NCBI GenBank assembly: GCA_937901865.1
Contig: CALDID010000088.1
Location: 1 to 60,041, forward strand
DNA from: an uncultured Treponema sp.
Lineage (GTDB): Bacteria > Spirochaetota > Spirochaetia > Treponematales > Treponemataceae
DNA: 60,041 nt
Direction: 5' to 3'
Both the position numbers and the translations under genes were made by a program. Shown here one piece after another: positions 16,203 through 23,941 of the stretch. Each line of letters starts with the position of its first letter. Position 1 is the stretch's first letter. A model generated the notes under the pieces. It saw only the letters and a list, made by a program, of their open reading frames with translations. It did no database searches and was not told where the DNA came from.

Positions 16203-16724
16203 ATGAATGAAGTGATTGAGGCTTTGAAGAGTCGGCGAAGTATCAGAAAGTTCTCTGATAAGGCTGTGGAGAAGGCGAAACTTGAGGAGATTATTGACGC
16301 GGGGCTTTATGCGCCGAGCGGTATGGGCAAGCAAGGGGCGGCTATTGTGGCTGTTAGCGACAAGGCTTTGCGCGACAAGATTTCGGCGATGAATGCGCGC
16401 GTGATGGGCAGAGAGGGCTTTGACCCGTTCTACAATGCGCCTGTTATCCTCATCGTTTTGGGCAATAAGGACGTAGGTACATATCTGTATGACGGCTCTT
16501 TGGTGATGGGCAATTTGATGAATGCGGCGTATAGCGAGGGCTTGGGCAGCATTTGGATACACCGCGCAAAAGAAGAGTTTGAAAGCGAGGAAGGCAAGGC
16601 TATCTTGAAGGAACTCGGCATTGAGGGAAATTGGGAGGGCATCGGTCATTGCGCTATCGGATACGCAGATTGTGCCTCTCCTGCCGCCGCGCCGAGAAAA
16701 GACGGCAGAGTCTTCTGGGCGTAG
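16203..16724 (+). CDS. Nitroreductase-family flavoprotein
   Basis: 173 residues. The start carries the FMN phosphate-binding segment SRRSIRKFSDKAVEKAKLEE followed by AGLYAPSGMGKQG. The middle has APVILIVLG and the glycine-rich GSLVMGNLMNAAYSEGLGS(I)W, and the end has IGYADCASPAAAPRKDGRVF. Family members use FMN and NAD(P)H to reduce nitro compounds, quinones or enones; the substrate is not predictable. Start ATG 16203 has taggagaaat upstream. The gene stands alone, convergent with the gene at 16772. Confidence 0.9.
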   Translation: MNEVIEALKSRRSIRKFSDKAVEKAKLEEIIDAGLYAPSGMGKQGAAIVAVSDKALRDKISAMNARVMGREGFDPFYNAPVILIVLGNKDVGTYLYDGSLVMGNLMNAAYSEGLGSIWIHRAKEEFESEEGKAILKELGIEGNWEGIGHCAIGYADCASPAAAPRKDGRVFWA

Positions 16725-16771
16725 TGCGATAGGAGTCTAGAAAGAGGGAATAGGCTTTTTATAGAAAGAAT

Positions 16772-18331
16772 CTATGTCCTCACTTCAAAGCCGTCGATAT
16801 TGCGTGTTTGAGAATTGAAGTTTACTCCTATTTTATAAACGGTGCGCTTATCGGCGGTGTAAGAGGCGGCATAGTCCATTTCGTCTATTTGCTTTAATGC
16901 TTCTAATGCACTCGAATCTCTCTTAAACTCAAAAATGTAGACGAAGTTGTCTGTTTCGACGACGCAATCTGCTCTTCCTTTTGCACTGTGCAATTCTACT
17001 TGACAAAACTTCCCGAGAAGAGTGAATACGATATACACAACATTCTGAAAGTCCCGCTCTTTAGGCTCTTCGCTTTGTGAATAAGGAAGTCGTGCAAACA
17101 AAGAAATGAAGACATTTTTTATCTCCTCAAGGTTTCCACATTCAATATAATCATCAAACGTGTATATATCTAGCGGAGAAGACGAGTGAGAATGTAAATA
17201 GAGAGGGGAAAGGCTTTGGATAAAAGAATACTTTACTTCATCATTTGGATATCCGAGATAGTAAAGCTGTCTCTTTTTGTCATAGCCATTTATCGTTAGG
17301 TAGCCAGATTGGTAGAAGAGCGGCAATGGATTGGGGTTGTCGCTTCTGTAGTCAGAAAGCTGTTGGTCGGTGGCTCTAGCAGTGTTTGATGAAAATGTTT
17401 TGGCATCAAAAGAGGTGTGTTTTAGTTTTTCAATCAAGAATGTAGGAGTTCCTGTTTCAAACCAATAAGTGCGAACTTCCTTTTCTCTAAAAGCATTTAT
17501 CAGGCTAAACGGATTATAAACGCCCTCCGCATTCTTAGAAAAATGGTAGCCGTCATACATTCTCTTTAGCTCTTGCAAGCACTCTAATTTTGTGATGCCG
17601 TTTGCTTTTGAAAGAGAAAGTATTTCTTCTGAGAAAATAGTTTCGAGCTCTTGTTGAGTGATACCGCACAGAGCAGAGTATTCACTATTCATCGATATGT
17701 CATTCAGCTGGTTTAAGTCGCTGAAAATCGATACCTTGCTAAACTTTGTAACGCCTGTGAAAAAGACAAACTTAGTATACTCGTCAGCGTCTTTTAGCGT
17801 TGCAAAGAATGATTTAAAGATGATACGGTTTGCTTCTTCTCTGTTTTTGTTCGACGCTTTTAGAAGTGGATTATCGTATTCATCAACTAAGACAACTGTT
17901 TTTTCTCCTGTTGCTTCATAGGCATTTTTGAGAGCTTCAAAAAAGCGAACGGGAAGTGTTGACAGCGAAGTTTTCAAGTTATACTTTTGCTCGAAATTAG
18001 AAAGCGTGTTTTGCAAAATGTCTTTTAATCCCTCGTCGCTGTCAAACTCTCCGCCAGAAAAGCTAAACTTGATGACAGGATATTCTTTCCAGTTTGTTTC
18101 GAGGCTTGAGAGTGCAAGAGATGTAAACAGTTCTTTTTTGCCAGAAAAATATGCTTCTAGGGTAGAAACGAGCAGGCTTTTCCCGAAGCGTCGAGGTCGG
18201 CTTAAAAAGTATGTTTTGCCCGAATGTGTTAAGTTGTATATGAGATTTGTTTTATCTGCATATAAATAATTCTCTGTGCGCAAAGTGGAAAAATCTTGTA
18301 TACCGATAGGCAGTTTTCGTGAAAAATCCAT
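16772..18331 (-). CDS. AAA-ATPase-like / PD-(D/E)XK nuclease-like protein
   Basis: 519 residues. The N-terminal AAA-ATPase-like domain has PIGIQDFSTLRTENYLYADK, a Walker-A variant RPRRFGKS and Walker B VVLVDEYDNPLL. The C-terminal PD-(D/E)XK-type domain has GRADCVV...YIFEFKRD, with the D...ExK pattern intact. This two-domain protein (AAA-ATPase_like plus PDDEXK_9 in Pfam terms) occurs in many copies in Bacteroidetes and some spirochaetes. Its role is poorly known, with mobile-element or defence links proposed. A -10 hexamer (TATACT) lies 7 nt before ATG 18331, with no ribosome site. Confidence 0.88.
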   Translation of the reverse strand: MDFSRKLPIGIQDFSTLRTENYLYADKTNLIYNLTHSGKTYFLSRPRRFGKSLLVSTLEAYFSGKKELFTSLALSSLETNWKEYPVIKFSFSGGEFDSDEGLKDILQNTLSNFEQKYNLKTSLSTLPVRFFEALKNAYEATGEKTVVLVDEYDNPLLKASNKNREEANRIIFKSFFATLKDADEYTKFVFFTGVTKFSKVSIFSDLNQLNDISMNSEYSALCGITQQELETIFSEEILSLSKANGITKLECLQELKRMYDGYHFSKNAEGVYNPFSLINAFREKEVRTYWFETGTPTFLIEKLKHTSFDAKTFSSNTARATDQQLSDYRSDNPNPLPLFYQSGYLTINGYDKKRQLYYLGYPNDEVKYSFIQSLSPLYLHSHSSSPLDIYTFDDYIECGNLEEIKNVFISLFARLPYSQSEEPKERDFQNVVYIVFTLLGKFCQVELHSAKGRADCVVETDNFVYIFEFKRDSSALEALKQIDEMDYAASYTADKRTVYKIGVNFNSQTRNIDGFEVRT

Positions 18332-18338
18332 ATATAAA

Positions 18339-18344
18339 AGTATA
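18339..18344 (-). promoter_or_regulatory. -10 hexamer at 7 nt from ATG of the AAA-ATPase-like gene
   Basis: On the minus strand TATACT is followed by tttatat and the ATG. No good -35 sequence is visible. Confidence 0.4.
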
Positions 18345-18407
18345 TCACAGTTACTTGTTCCATAACTATATGCCTAGAGTTTTTTTTATATACCGAGTTC
18401 TCCATTC

Positions 18408-18731
18408 TTATTCTTGCGGAGTGCGAGCTAGAGAGCTTACGATGTGGGCGACAGAGTAATAATCGAGCCGTTTTAGTTTTTTTAGGTCGTCGATAAGGGT
18501 ATCAGAAGTAAACTCATTTTCGTTTTTGCTTATTTGTCCGTCCACTAGATATTCTACGGAAGTTCCTAGGAATCGAGCAATTTTCACTCCGTTTTCTACA
18601 TTCGGAAGCGACTTCTGTCCAGACAAATAATTGTCTAAGGTATGCTTGCTTATCCCTGTTCCTGCTGCAAGTTCCTTTATCTCAATGTTCTTGAAATCAA
18701 GTAATTCTCTTAAATTCTCTGCAAAGCTCAT
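18408..18731 (-). CDS. Xre-family HTH transcriptional regulator
   Basis: 107 residues from ATG 18731. An N-terminal helix-turn-helix of the Cro/C1 type (NIEIKELAAGTGISKHTLDN, then YLSGQKSLPNVENGVKIARF) is followed by a short helical C-terminus. A perfect inverted repeat (18744-18784) sits directly upstream, next to the TACACT hexamer that ends 6 nt before the ATG. Autoregulation is therefore likely. The same repeat overlaps the divergent promoter of the gtr-like cassette, so this protein probably controls that cassette too. Phage-type regulators are the closest comparison. Confidence 0.85.
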   Translation of the reverse strand: MSFAENLRELLDFKNIEIKELAAGTGISKHTLDNYLSGQKSLPNVENGVKIARFLGTSVEYLVDGQISKNENEFTSDTLIDDLKKLKRLDYYSVAHIVSSLARTPQE

Positions 18732-18743
18732 AGTTGTAGTGTA

Positions 18744-18784
18744 CCTTATTAAGCGTTTTTTACTTGACAAAACGCTTAATAAGG
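18744..18784. promoter_or_regulatory. Operator: perfect 16-bp inverted repeat
   Basis: CCTTATTAAGCGTTTT (18744-18759) and its exact reverse complement (18769-18784) flank a 9-bp spacer. The spacer and right arm carry the TTGACA of the rightward promoter. The left arm abuts the leftward -10 of the Xre gene. A weaker related motif, AAACGCctttttaaGTGTTT, lies at about 18803-18822. Confidence 0.8.
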
Positions 18785-18791
18785 GTATATT
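18764..18791 (+). promoter_or_regulatory. Promoter of the gtr-like cassette
   Basis: Consensus TTGACA (18764-18769), a 16-bp spacer and TATATT (18786-18791). The -35 and spacer lie inside the inverted-repeat operator, so bound regulator would block RNA polymerase. Confidence 0.65.
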
Positions 18792-18854
18792 CTACTATTA
18801 TAAACGCCTTTTTAAGTGTTTATGATAGTAATTTGACTTAAATAAATATTGCCT

Positions 18855-19265
18855 ATGTTTTTGTTTATAGATAAAAAACTGGTAAAGTTTTTGCTTGTAG
18901 GAACTCTGAATACCTTTATTGGTTCACTTATCATGTTTGCACTTTATAACTTACTAGGTGCATCTTATTGGGTTTCGTCTGCTCTTAATTACGCAATAGG
19001 CGGTATTGTCAGCTTTTTCTTGAATAAATACTTTACGTTTCAAAACAGAGCGAAAAGCGTAAAACAGGTTTTGTTTTTTGTTTTGAATCTTGCAGCTTGC
19101 TATTTTGTTTCATACTTTTTTGCGAAAAGATTGATGTTTTTGCTCTTGGGGAATTGCTCGCAAAAATGGAGGGAGAACATTTCTCTTTTTGTAGGAATGT
19201 GCTTTTACACAGTGCTTAATTACATCGGGCAGAGATTGTTTGTGTTTGGGGAGAGGGAAAATTGA
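18855..19265 (+). CDS. gtrA: GtrA-family membrane protein (glycosyl-lipid flippase-like)
   Basis: 136 residues with four hydrophobic segments. GtrA family marks are FLLVGTLNTFIGSLIMFALY near the start, ALNYAIGGIVSFFLNKYFTF in the middle, and a last helix ending YIGQRLFVF. GtrA proteins are thought to move lipid-linked sugars across the inner membrane for surface-glycan modification. ATG 18855 is preferred to TTG 18849. It overlaps or abuts the glycosyltransferase gene downstream, forming a three-gene cassette, and the region is visibly more AT-rich than its neighbours. Confidence 0.88.
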   Translation: MFLFIDKKLVKFLLVGTLNTFIGSLIMFALYNLLGASYWVSSALNYAIGGIVSFFLNKYFTFQNRAKSVKQVLFFVLNLAACYFVSYFFAKRLMFLLLGNCSQKWRENISLFVGMCFYTVLNYIGQRLFVFGEREN

Positions 19266-19270
19266 GTGTG

Positions 19271-20200
19271 ATGAGTAAAAAGATTTCTGTAGTTGTACCG
19301 TGCTTTAACGAAGAAGAGGCTATTCCGCTTTTTTATGCAGAAACGCTTAAAGTCTTAAAGACGATGGGCATAGCATCTTATGAATTTGTGTTTGTAGACG
19401 ATGGCTCTGCGGATAAAACAGCGGATATTTTGCGCTCGCTTTGTGAAAAAGACAGTTGTGTTCATTTTGTGAGCTTTTCGCGCAATTTCGGTAAGGAATC
19501 GGCTCTTTATGCAGGGCTAGAAAAAGCAAGCGGCGATTATGTTTGCGTAATGGACGCAGATTTGCAAGACCCGCCCTCTCTTTTGCCTAAAATGCTCGTT
19601 GCTATAGAAGATGATGGCTTTGACTGTGCGGCGACGCGACGGGCGACAAGAAAGAATGAACCTGTAGTGCGCTCTTTTTTTGCAAGATTGTTTTATAAGA
19701 TAATGGGAGCATTGAGCGATGTGGCGGTTGTAGATGGCGCGCGAGATTTTAGGCTTATGACGAGAGCTTACAAGGACGCTGTTCTCTCTCTTGTGGAGCG
19801 TAATCGCTTTACAAAAGGAATTTTCCCGTGGGTAGGCTTTAAGACGAAATGGTTTTCGTATGAGAACATTGAGAGAGCGGCGGGAAAGACGAAATGGTCT
19901 TTTTGGAAGCTGTTTTTATATTCTATTGATGGCATTATCGGCTTTTCTACGAAACCGTTGGCGTTTTCTGCTGTGGCTGGAATAATGTCGATATTTACAT
20001 CTTTTGTGCTTATCGCTTTTATTGCGGTGAGAAAGCTTGCTTTTGGCGACAGAGTGCAAGGCTGGGCAAGCTTAGTGTGCTTTATTACGTTTTTTGCAGG
20101 CTTAGAGCTGTTTTGCATAGGAATTAGCGGGCTTTATATTTCCAAAATCTATACTGAAGTAAAACATCGCCCTATTTATATTGTGAAAGAAGAGAGGTAG
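19271..20200 (+). CDS. gtrB: GtrB-like family 2 glycosyltransferase (polyprenyl-phosphate sugar synthase)
   Basis: 309 residues from ATG 19271; TTG 19262, which overlaps the gtrA stop and is nearer the gggagaggg site, is an alternative. The GT-A domain has VVVPCFNEEEAIP, FVDDGSADKT and the metal-binding MDADLQDPP. Two C-terminal membrane helices (about 230-255 and 265-290) match dolichol/undecaprenyl-phosphate glucosyl- or mannosyltransferases such as GtrB. It would load a sugar on the lipid carrier that GtrA flips. The next gene starts 4 nt after its stop. Confidence 0.9.
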   Translation: MSKKISVVVPCFNEEEAIPLFYAETLKVLKTMGIASYEFVFVDDGSADKTADILRSLCEKDSCVHFVSFSRNFGKESALYAGLEKASGDYVCVMDADLQDPPSLLPKMLVAIEDDGFDCAATRRATRKNEPVVRSFFARLFYKIMGALSDVAVVDGARDFRLMTRAYKDAVLSLVERNRFTKGIFPWVGFKTKWFSYENIERAAGKTKWSFWKLFLYSIDGIIGFSTKPLAFSAVAGIMSIFTSFVLIAFIAVRKLAFGDRVQGWASLVCFITFFAGLELFCIGISGLYISKIYTEVKHRPIYIVKEER

Positions 20201-20204
20201 CAAG

Positions 20205-21878
20205 ATGAAAGAATTAAAGCTATATATTGAAGAAAAACCGTTTTCTTTTAAGGGGTTTTTGCAATTTCTTAAAGAAAATACTATGCTTGTATTGATTTCA
20301 GCTTTGACGATTTTTTTAGTGTATGGGGCAAAGTTGACCACTATTTGCTTTGGTGTTGATACAGAGCATCGCATAGCAACGCAAGGGTATCTGAATTGGC
20401 TTCAAATTGGCAGATTCGGTCTTGTCGCCTTGCAGAAACTATGGTGTAATTTCTTAGCGAATAAAGAGTTGTTTAATCCTTATCTTTCTGTAATATTCGG
20501 CTGTATGTTTTTATTTCTAGCGGCATTGTTGTGGTGTTTTCTCCTTGAAGTATTTTCAGGCGGCTTTATAAAGAAAATTGCATATATTCCTTTTGTGATT
20601 ATGTTTATTTCGCATCAAGTATGGACAGAGCAAATCTATTTTGCATTGCAAAGTGCAGAGTGCTTATTTATCACATTTGCTTCTCCCATAGCAGTATATG
20701 CTATGTTTTTGGGTACTGTGAAAAAAGATATAAAAAGAATTACACTAGGTGTTTTGTTAGCAGTATTTTGCACAAGTGTGTATCAAGGTGTATTTATTTT
20801 AATTTGTTGTGGTATATGTGCTGTATTTGTTTTATTCAAAGAAAATACAAAACTTGAATCAAAAGAATATACAAGAATCTGTATTACTCTATTTGCGCTA
20901 ATGCTTGTATGTGCTATGTGCTATTTTATTCTGAATAAGATAATACAGATGATTTTGCAAGTTGAAAAAAGTGATTATCTATTGAAAATGGTTGGAAACG
21001 ATAGAAAGTCTGTGAAATGGGCTATTCTAAATATAGGGGTATACATTTATAAACTTGTCTTTGCGCATTGTACTGTGATTTCTCGTATTGCAGAGCCTAT
21101 TATGGCTCGTGCAGCTAGAACAGGCTGGAAAGCGGTGGAACAAATTAGAGAAAGTTCTCTTATGGCGAATATTTTGATTTTACCTGCTGTAATCGCATAT
21201 ATCTTTTTTGTGCTAAAGTCAGAGAAAAAATCAGTCTTATATATTGCTGCTGCATTCTGTGTGCCTCTTTCATGTTTTGTATTGGTTTTAATTGGAGGAG
21301 GTGATGCACCGCTTCGTTCTCAATATGTTTTACCTTTTGCTATAGGGTTTGCTATGCTGTATGGTGTTTCTCGAATTAAAGGGGAAATATTTTTTAAGCT
21401 TGCAGTTGCATTATTTTTACTGTGTGGAATAAAGCAAGTTTTTGTATGCTCTATGTTAAACTATAGTGATGTGATGAGATACAAAGCAGATGTTAGATTG
21501 TCTAATTATATTGCACAAAAAATAAAAGAAGTAAACACAAACGAAGATATACCTGTGTTTTTATATGGTGTTTATCATCCGCATTTTGCAGGAAATTATA
21601 TAAAAGGAGAAGTGTGCGGATATTCTTCATTTGAGTGGGTTAGCGGAACAGATTTGACGGATTCAACGAGTAGAGGCATAGATTTTATGAAAACGCAAGG
21701 ATATAACTTCTCTCCTGTAAAACTTGAAGATACTCAGCTTATTGAAAAAGCTCGGTCAATTGGTGAAACAATGAGTGATTTCCCAGCCACTGATAGTGTA
21801 AAAAATGAGGGGGACGTTGTTGTTGTGCGGCTATCTGAAAGCTCTTATAAAGATAAAAATTCTGAAAGGCAAGAATGA
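20205..21878 (+). CDS. GtrII-type membrane glycosyltransferase
   Basis: 557 residues with about ten membrane helices. The early loop GVDTEHRIATQGYLNWLQIG then RFGLVALQ resembles the GtrII family (serotype-specific glucosyltransferases of O-antigen), which act on the periplasmic side using the lipid-linked sugar made by GtrB. A soluble periplasmic domain follows from about residue 430. The gene follows gtrB by 4 nt with gagagg as ribosome site. Base composition is strongly AT-rich, consistent with transfer. Sugar and acceptor cannot be inferred. Confidence 0.75.
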   Translation: MKELKLYIEEKPFSFKGFLQFLKENTMLVLISALTIFLVYGAKLTTICFGVDTEHRIATQGYLNWLQIGRFGLVALQKLWCNFLANKELFNPYLSVIFGCMFLFLAALLWCFLLEVFSGGFIKKIAYIPFVIMFISHQVWTEQIYFALQSAECLFITFASPIAVYAMFLGTVKKDIKRITLGVLLAVFCTSVYQGVFILICCGICAVFVLFKENTKLESKEYTRICITLFALMLVCAMCYFILNKIIQMILQVEKSDYLLKMVGNDRKSVKWAILNIGVYIYKLVFAHCTVISRIAEPIMARAARTGWKAVEQIRESSLMANILILPAVIAYIFFVLKSEKKSVLYIAAAFCVPLSCFVLVLIGGGDAPLRSQYVLPFAIGFAMLYGVSRIKGEIFFKLAVALFLLCGIKQVFVCSMLNYSDVMRYKADVRLSNYIAQKIKEVNTNEDIPVFLYGVYHPHFAGNYIKGEVCGYSSFEWVSGTDLTDSTSRGIDFMKTQGYNFSPVKLEDTQLIEKARSIGETMSDFPATDSVKNEGDVVVVRLSESSYKDKNSERQE

Positions 21879-21956
21879 TGAGTAAGAAACTTGTATAAAA
21901 GTTGAAATTGCCATACAATAAAAGAAGTTATCGATTTTATGGGAGATGCGCAGGTT

Positions 21957-22469
21957 ATGGCGATGAAAGAGATTAGAGCGGAAGATATTAAGGATAATGT
22001 GTTTTCTTTGATTGGCAAAGACTACCTTGCTGTTACGGTGCAGGGGGAATCGAAGGTGAATGCGATGACGGCGAGCTGGGGCGGGCTTGGCGTGCTGTGG
22101 AATAAAAAAGTTGCGACGATTTATATCCGTCCGTCGAGATACACAAAGGAGCTGCTTGATTCTGGCGAAGAGTTTAGCTTGTGCGTCTTGAACAACAAAG
22201 CGAAAAATCGCTATGACTATCTTGGCAGCCACAGCGGAAGGGACGAAGATAAGCTGTTGGTGTCAAAGCTCAAAGTCAACTATATGAACGATGTGCCGTG
22301 GATTGATGATAGCCGCCTTGTGCTTTTTTGCCGAAAGCTCTATGCGCAGGAGCTCGACGCATTTTGCTTTACGGACGAAAAGGTTTTGAAGCAAAATTAT
22401 CGCAAAGACGATTTTCACACGATGTACATTGCAGAAATAACAAAAGTGCTTGTTGATACACTCTCTTAG
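21957..22469 (+). CDS. Flavin reductase-like FMN-binding protein
   Basis: 170 residues. The fold is a split-barrel flavin reductase: NAMTASWGGLGVLWNKKVAT, then IYIRPSRYTKELLDSGEEF and FSLCVLN, with YDYLGSHSGRDEDKL typical of the family. Members bind FMN and serve as oxidoreductases or flavin-binding proteins; the substrate is unknown. In-frame ATGs lie at 21939, 21957 and 21963. I chose 21957 because gggag lies about 10 nt before it. A promoter candidate TTGTAT / TACAAT lies upstream (21890-21919). Confidence 0.85.
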   Translation: MAMKEIRAEDIKDNVFSLIGKDYLAVTVQGESKVNAMTASWGGLGVLWNKKVATIYIRPSRYTKELLDSGEEFSLCVLNNKAKNRYDYLGSHSGRDEDKLLVSKLKVNYMNDVPWIDDSRLVLFCRKLYAQELDAFCFTDEKVLKQNYRKDDFHTMYIAEITKVLVDTLS

Positions 22470-22481
22470 TTTTGATATGAT
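22453..22481 (+). promoter_or_regulatory. Promoter for the lipoprotein gene at 22511
   Basis: TTGATA (22453-22458), a 17-bp spacer and TATGAT (22476-22481). It overlaps the end of the upstream gene, with a ggaga ribosome site before ATG 22511. Confidence 0.5.
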
Positions 22482-22510
22482 AAAGCACACTATTTATGGA
22501 GAAGATTTGA

Positions 22511-23404
22511 ATGAAAAGAATCTGTTTGATTATTTGTGTGCTTTTGTCTTTAACGAGTTGCGGCAAAAAGAAATCTGCAACTGCGATAGAAGATAGTATT
22601 CCTGAACATGATTTTATCTCTGAAGTGGTGATACCTGCGGCGGCTCAGGCTGCAAAAGCGAAAGTTACTGCGCAAAGCGTGAGCGTCGTTATGCTTTGGG
22701 AGCCGAACGGGGCTTTATGGGCAGAAGACGAAAACGGCATTATGCAGTGGGGCAAATACGATATTCCGACAGGGCAGGAGCTAGAGGGCATTTGCGATGA
22801 GTCTGGCGAAATAGAGAGAAAGAAAGCGAAAAGAAACAGCATGGGAAAGCTGGAAGAGAGAGAGTTTGTGCATGTGCGATACGACGGCAAAGAACTTTGG
22901 GTGCAAGAGGGCATGGTGGCGGTAAACGCAAAGCCTGCGGTTGTATGTGCAGAGAATACGCTTGTGTATAATACGCCGACGATTACAGGTATGGGCTCTA
23001 AGGTGTTAGCAGTTGGCACTGTGGTGGCGGTGAGCAATGAAGAGGTGCAAGACAAGAACTTTGTGAAAATAGACGCGCTTTTGGCGAGCGATTATATTCG
23101 CGGCAGATACATAAAGGCTGATAAAATCGTTACGAACGGCGATGATGTGCAAGTGTTGCAGCTGATAACTCTTGCAAAGAACAGCAAAAACGAAACGGTG
23201 AGAAACGAACTTTTAGTGAATGCAAAGGCGTTGAAACCGTCTGATACGGTGGCGAAGATGTTAGCCGATTATGAGGCGGAATTAGCTGCGAAAGAAGAAA
23301 GCGAGGCTGTTGAAGCGATTAACGAAGCTGAAGTGCAGGTAGAAGAGAGCAATGAAGCCGAGAGTGAAGAGAGCGAAATAAGCGAAGAGCAAAGTGCAGA
23401 ATAA
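22511..23404 (+). CDS. Lipoprotein of unknown function
   Basis: 297 residues. A lipoprotein signal peptide ends in the lipobox LTSC (Cys17), so export and lipidation are expected. The middle contains two short beta-rich stretches that look SH3-like (ALWAEDENGIMQWGKYD and VVCAENTLVYNTPTITGMG). The last ~45 residues are very acidic and Glu-rich (ESNEAESEESEISEEQSAE). I do not recognise a family. It stands alone and ends just before a possible small RNA. Confidence 0.75.
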   Translation: MKRICLIICVLLSLTSCGKKKSATAIEDSIPEHDFISEVVIPAAAQAAKAKVTAQSVSVVMLWEPNGALWAEDENGIMQWGKYDIPTGQELEGICDESGEIERKKAKRNSMGKLEEREFVHVRYDGKELWVQEGMVAVNAKPAVVCAENTLVYNTPTITGMGSKVLAVGTVVAVSNEEVQDKNFVKIDALLASDYIRGRYIKADKIVTNGDDVQVLQLITLAKNSKNETVRNELLVNAKALKPSDTVAKMLADYEAELAAKEESEAVEAINEAEVQVEESNEAESEESEISEEQSAE

Positions 23405-23461
23405 ACTACGAAAAAAATGCGAAAAATAATGAAAAAAAATGGTTTTTCAGAATGAATGAGA

Positions 23462-23565
23462 TATAATATAAATAGCAATCCATATAACATCCTCCATTTG
23501 TTTTAGGATTGTCTCCTTTTTTGTGTAGGTGCGGTGGTTCGTTGAATCATCGCCCTTTTTTTATT
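23462..23565 (+). ncRNA. Candidate small RNA between lipoprotein gene and tRNA-Asn
   Basis: A TATAAT hexamer (23462-23467) is followed by a 6-bp stem CAATCC/GGATTG whose large loop contains catCCTCCatt, a sequence complementary to Shine-Dalgarno sites. Next is a strong hairpin followed by seven T residues (23531-23562). The predicted transcript is about 90 nt. No clear -35 is visible and no known family is recognised. It may equally be only the 3' UTR and terminator of the lipoprotein gene. Confidence 0.3.
23531..23562 (+). terminator. Rho-independent terminator
   Basis: A 10-bp stem GCGGTGGTTC/GAATCATCGC with two G-T pairs and a 3-nt loop is followed by ccTTTTTTT. It ends rightward transcription of the lipoprotein gene or the candidate small RNA. 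Confidence 0.8.
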
Positions 23566-23608
23566 TGTTGATGTAAAGAAAATGAGAGGAAGGACATAGT
23601 TCAAGCAT

Positions 23609-23640
23609 AAAAAAAGACCCTAGCATTATTGCTAAGGTCT
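23609..23640 (-). terminator. Rho-independent terminator of tRNA-Asn
   Basis: On the minus strand an 11-bp stem AGACCTTAGCA/TGCTAGGGTCT (one G-T pair) is followed by a run of T, directly after the tRNA. Confidence 0.85.
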
Positions 23641-23644
23641 TCAG

Positions 23645-23717
23645 CGGCTCCTGCTGGGCTTGAACCAGCGACACATGGATTAACAGTCCATTGCTCTACC
23701 AACTGAGCTAAGGGAGC
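23645..23717 (-). tRNA. tRNA-Asn (anticodon GTT)
   Basis: On the minus strand the D arm (GCTCAGTTGGTAGAGC), anticodon arm TGGA-CTGTTAA-TCCA with anticodon GTT, and T arm GCTGG-TTCAAGC-CCAGC are all canonical. The acceptor stem is odd: the 5' strand is GCTCCCT, but the 3' side reads AGGAGCC instead of AGGGAGC. The stem therefore pairs as five bases plus a bulge unless one G was lost. CCA is not encoded. A promoter and a terminator flank it. Confidence 0.85.
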
Positions 23718-23742
23718 TTGTTACTTGTCGTGAACGTGTTGT

Positions 23743-23772
23743 ATAATATATGGATATAGAAAAAATGTCAAT
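23743..23772 (-). promoter_or_regulatory. Promoter of tRNA-Asn
   Basis: On the minus strand consensus TTGACA (rc of 23767-23772) is followed after 16-18 bp by TATATT/TATTAT (23743-23750), about 26-30 bp before the tRNA 5' end. Confidence 0.6.
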
Positions 23773-23941
23773 AGGATTTAGAAAGATTTCCTCTTTTTTT
23801 CTTTTTTCTCTTTGAAGAGTGGGGATAAAGGTGCTTTGGAGAGGAGAAAAGAAGGGTTTTAGAGATTTGCGCACTTTTTTTGTATCTTTTTGCGGTGTAT
23901 ATATGGAATTCTTTAGATAAGCGCATTATAGTTTTAAATGT

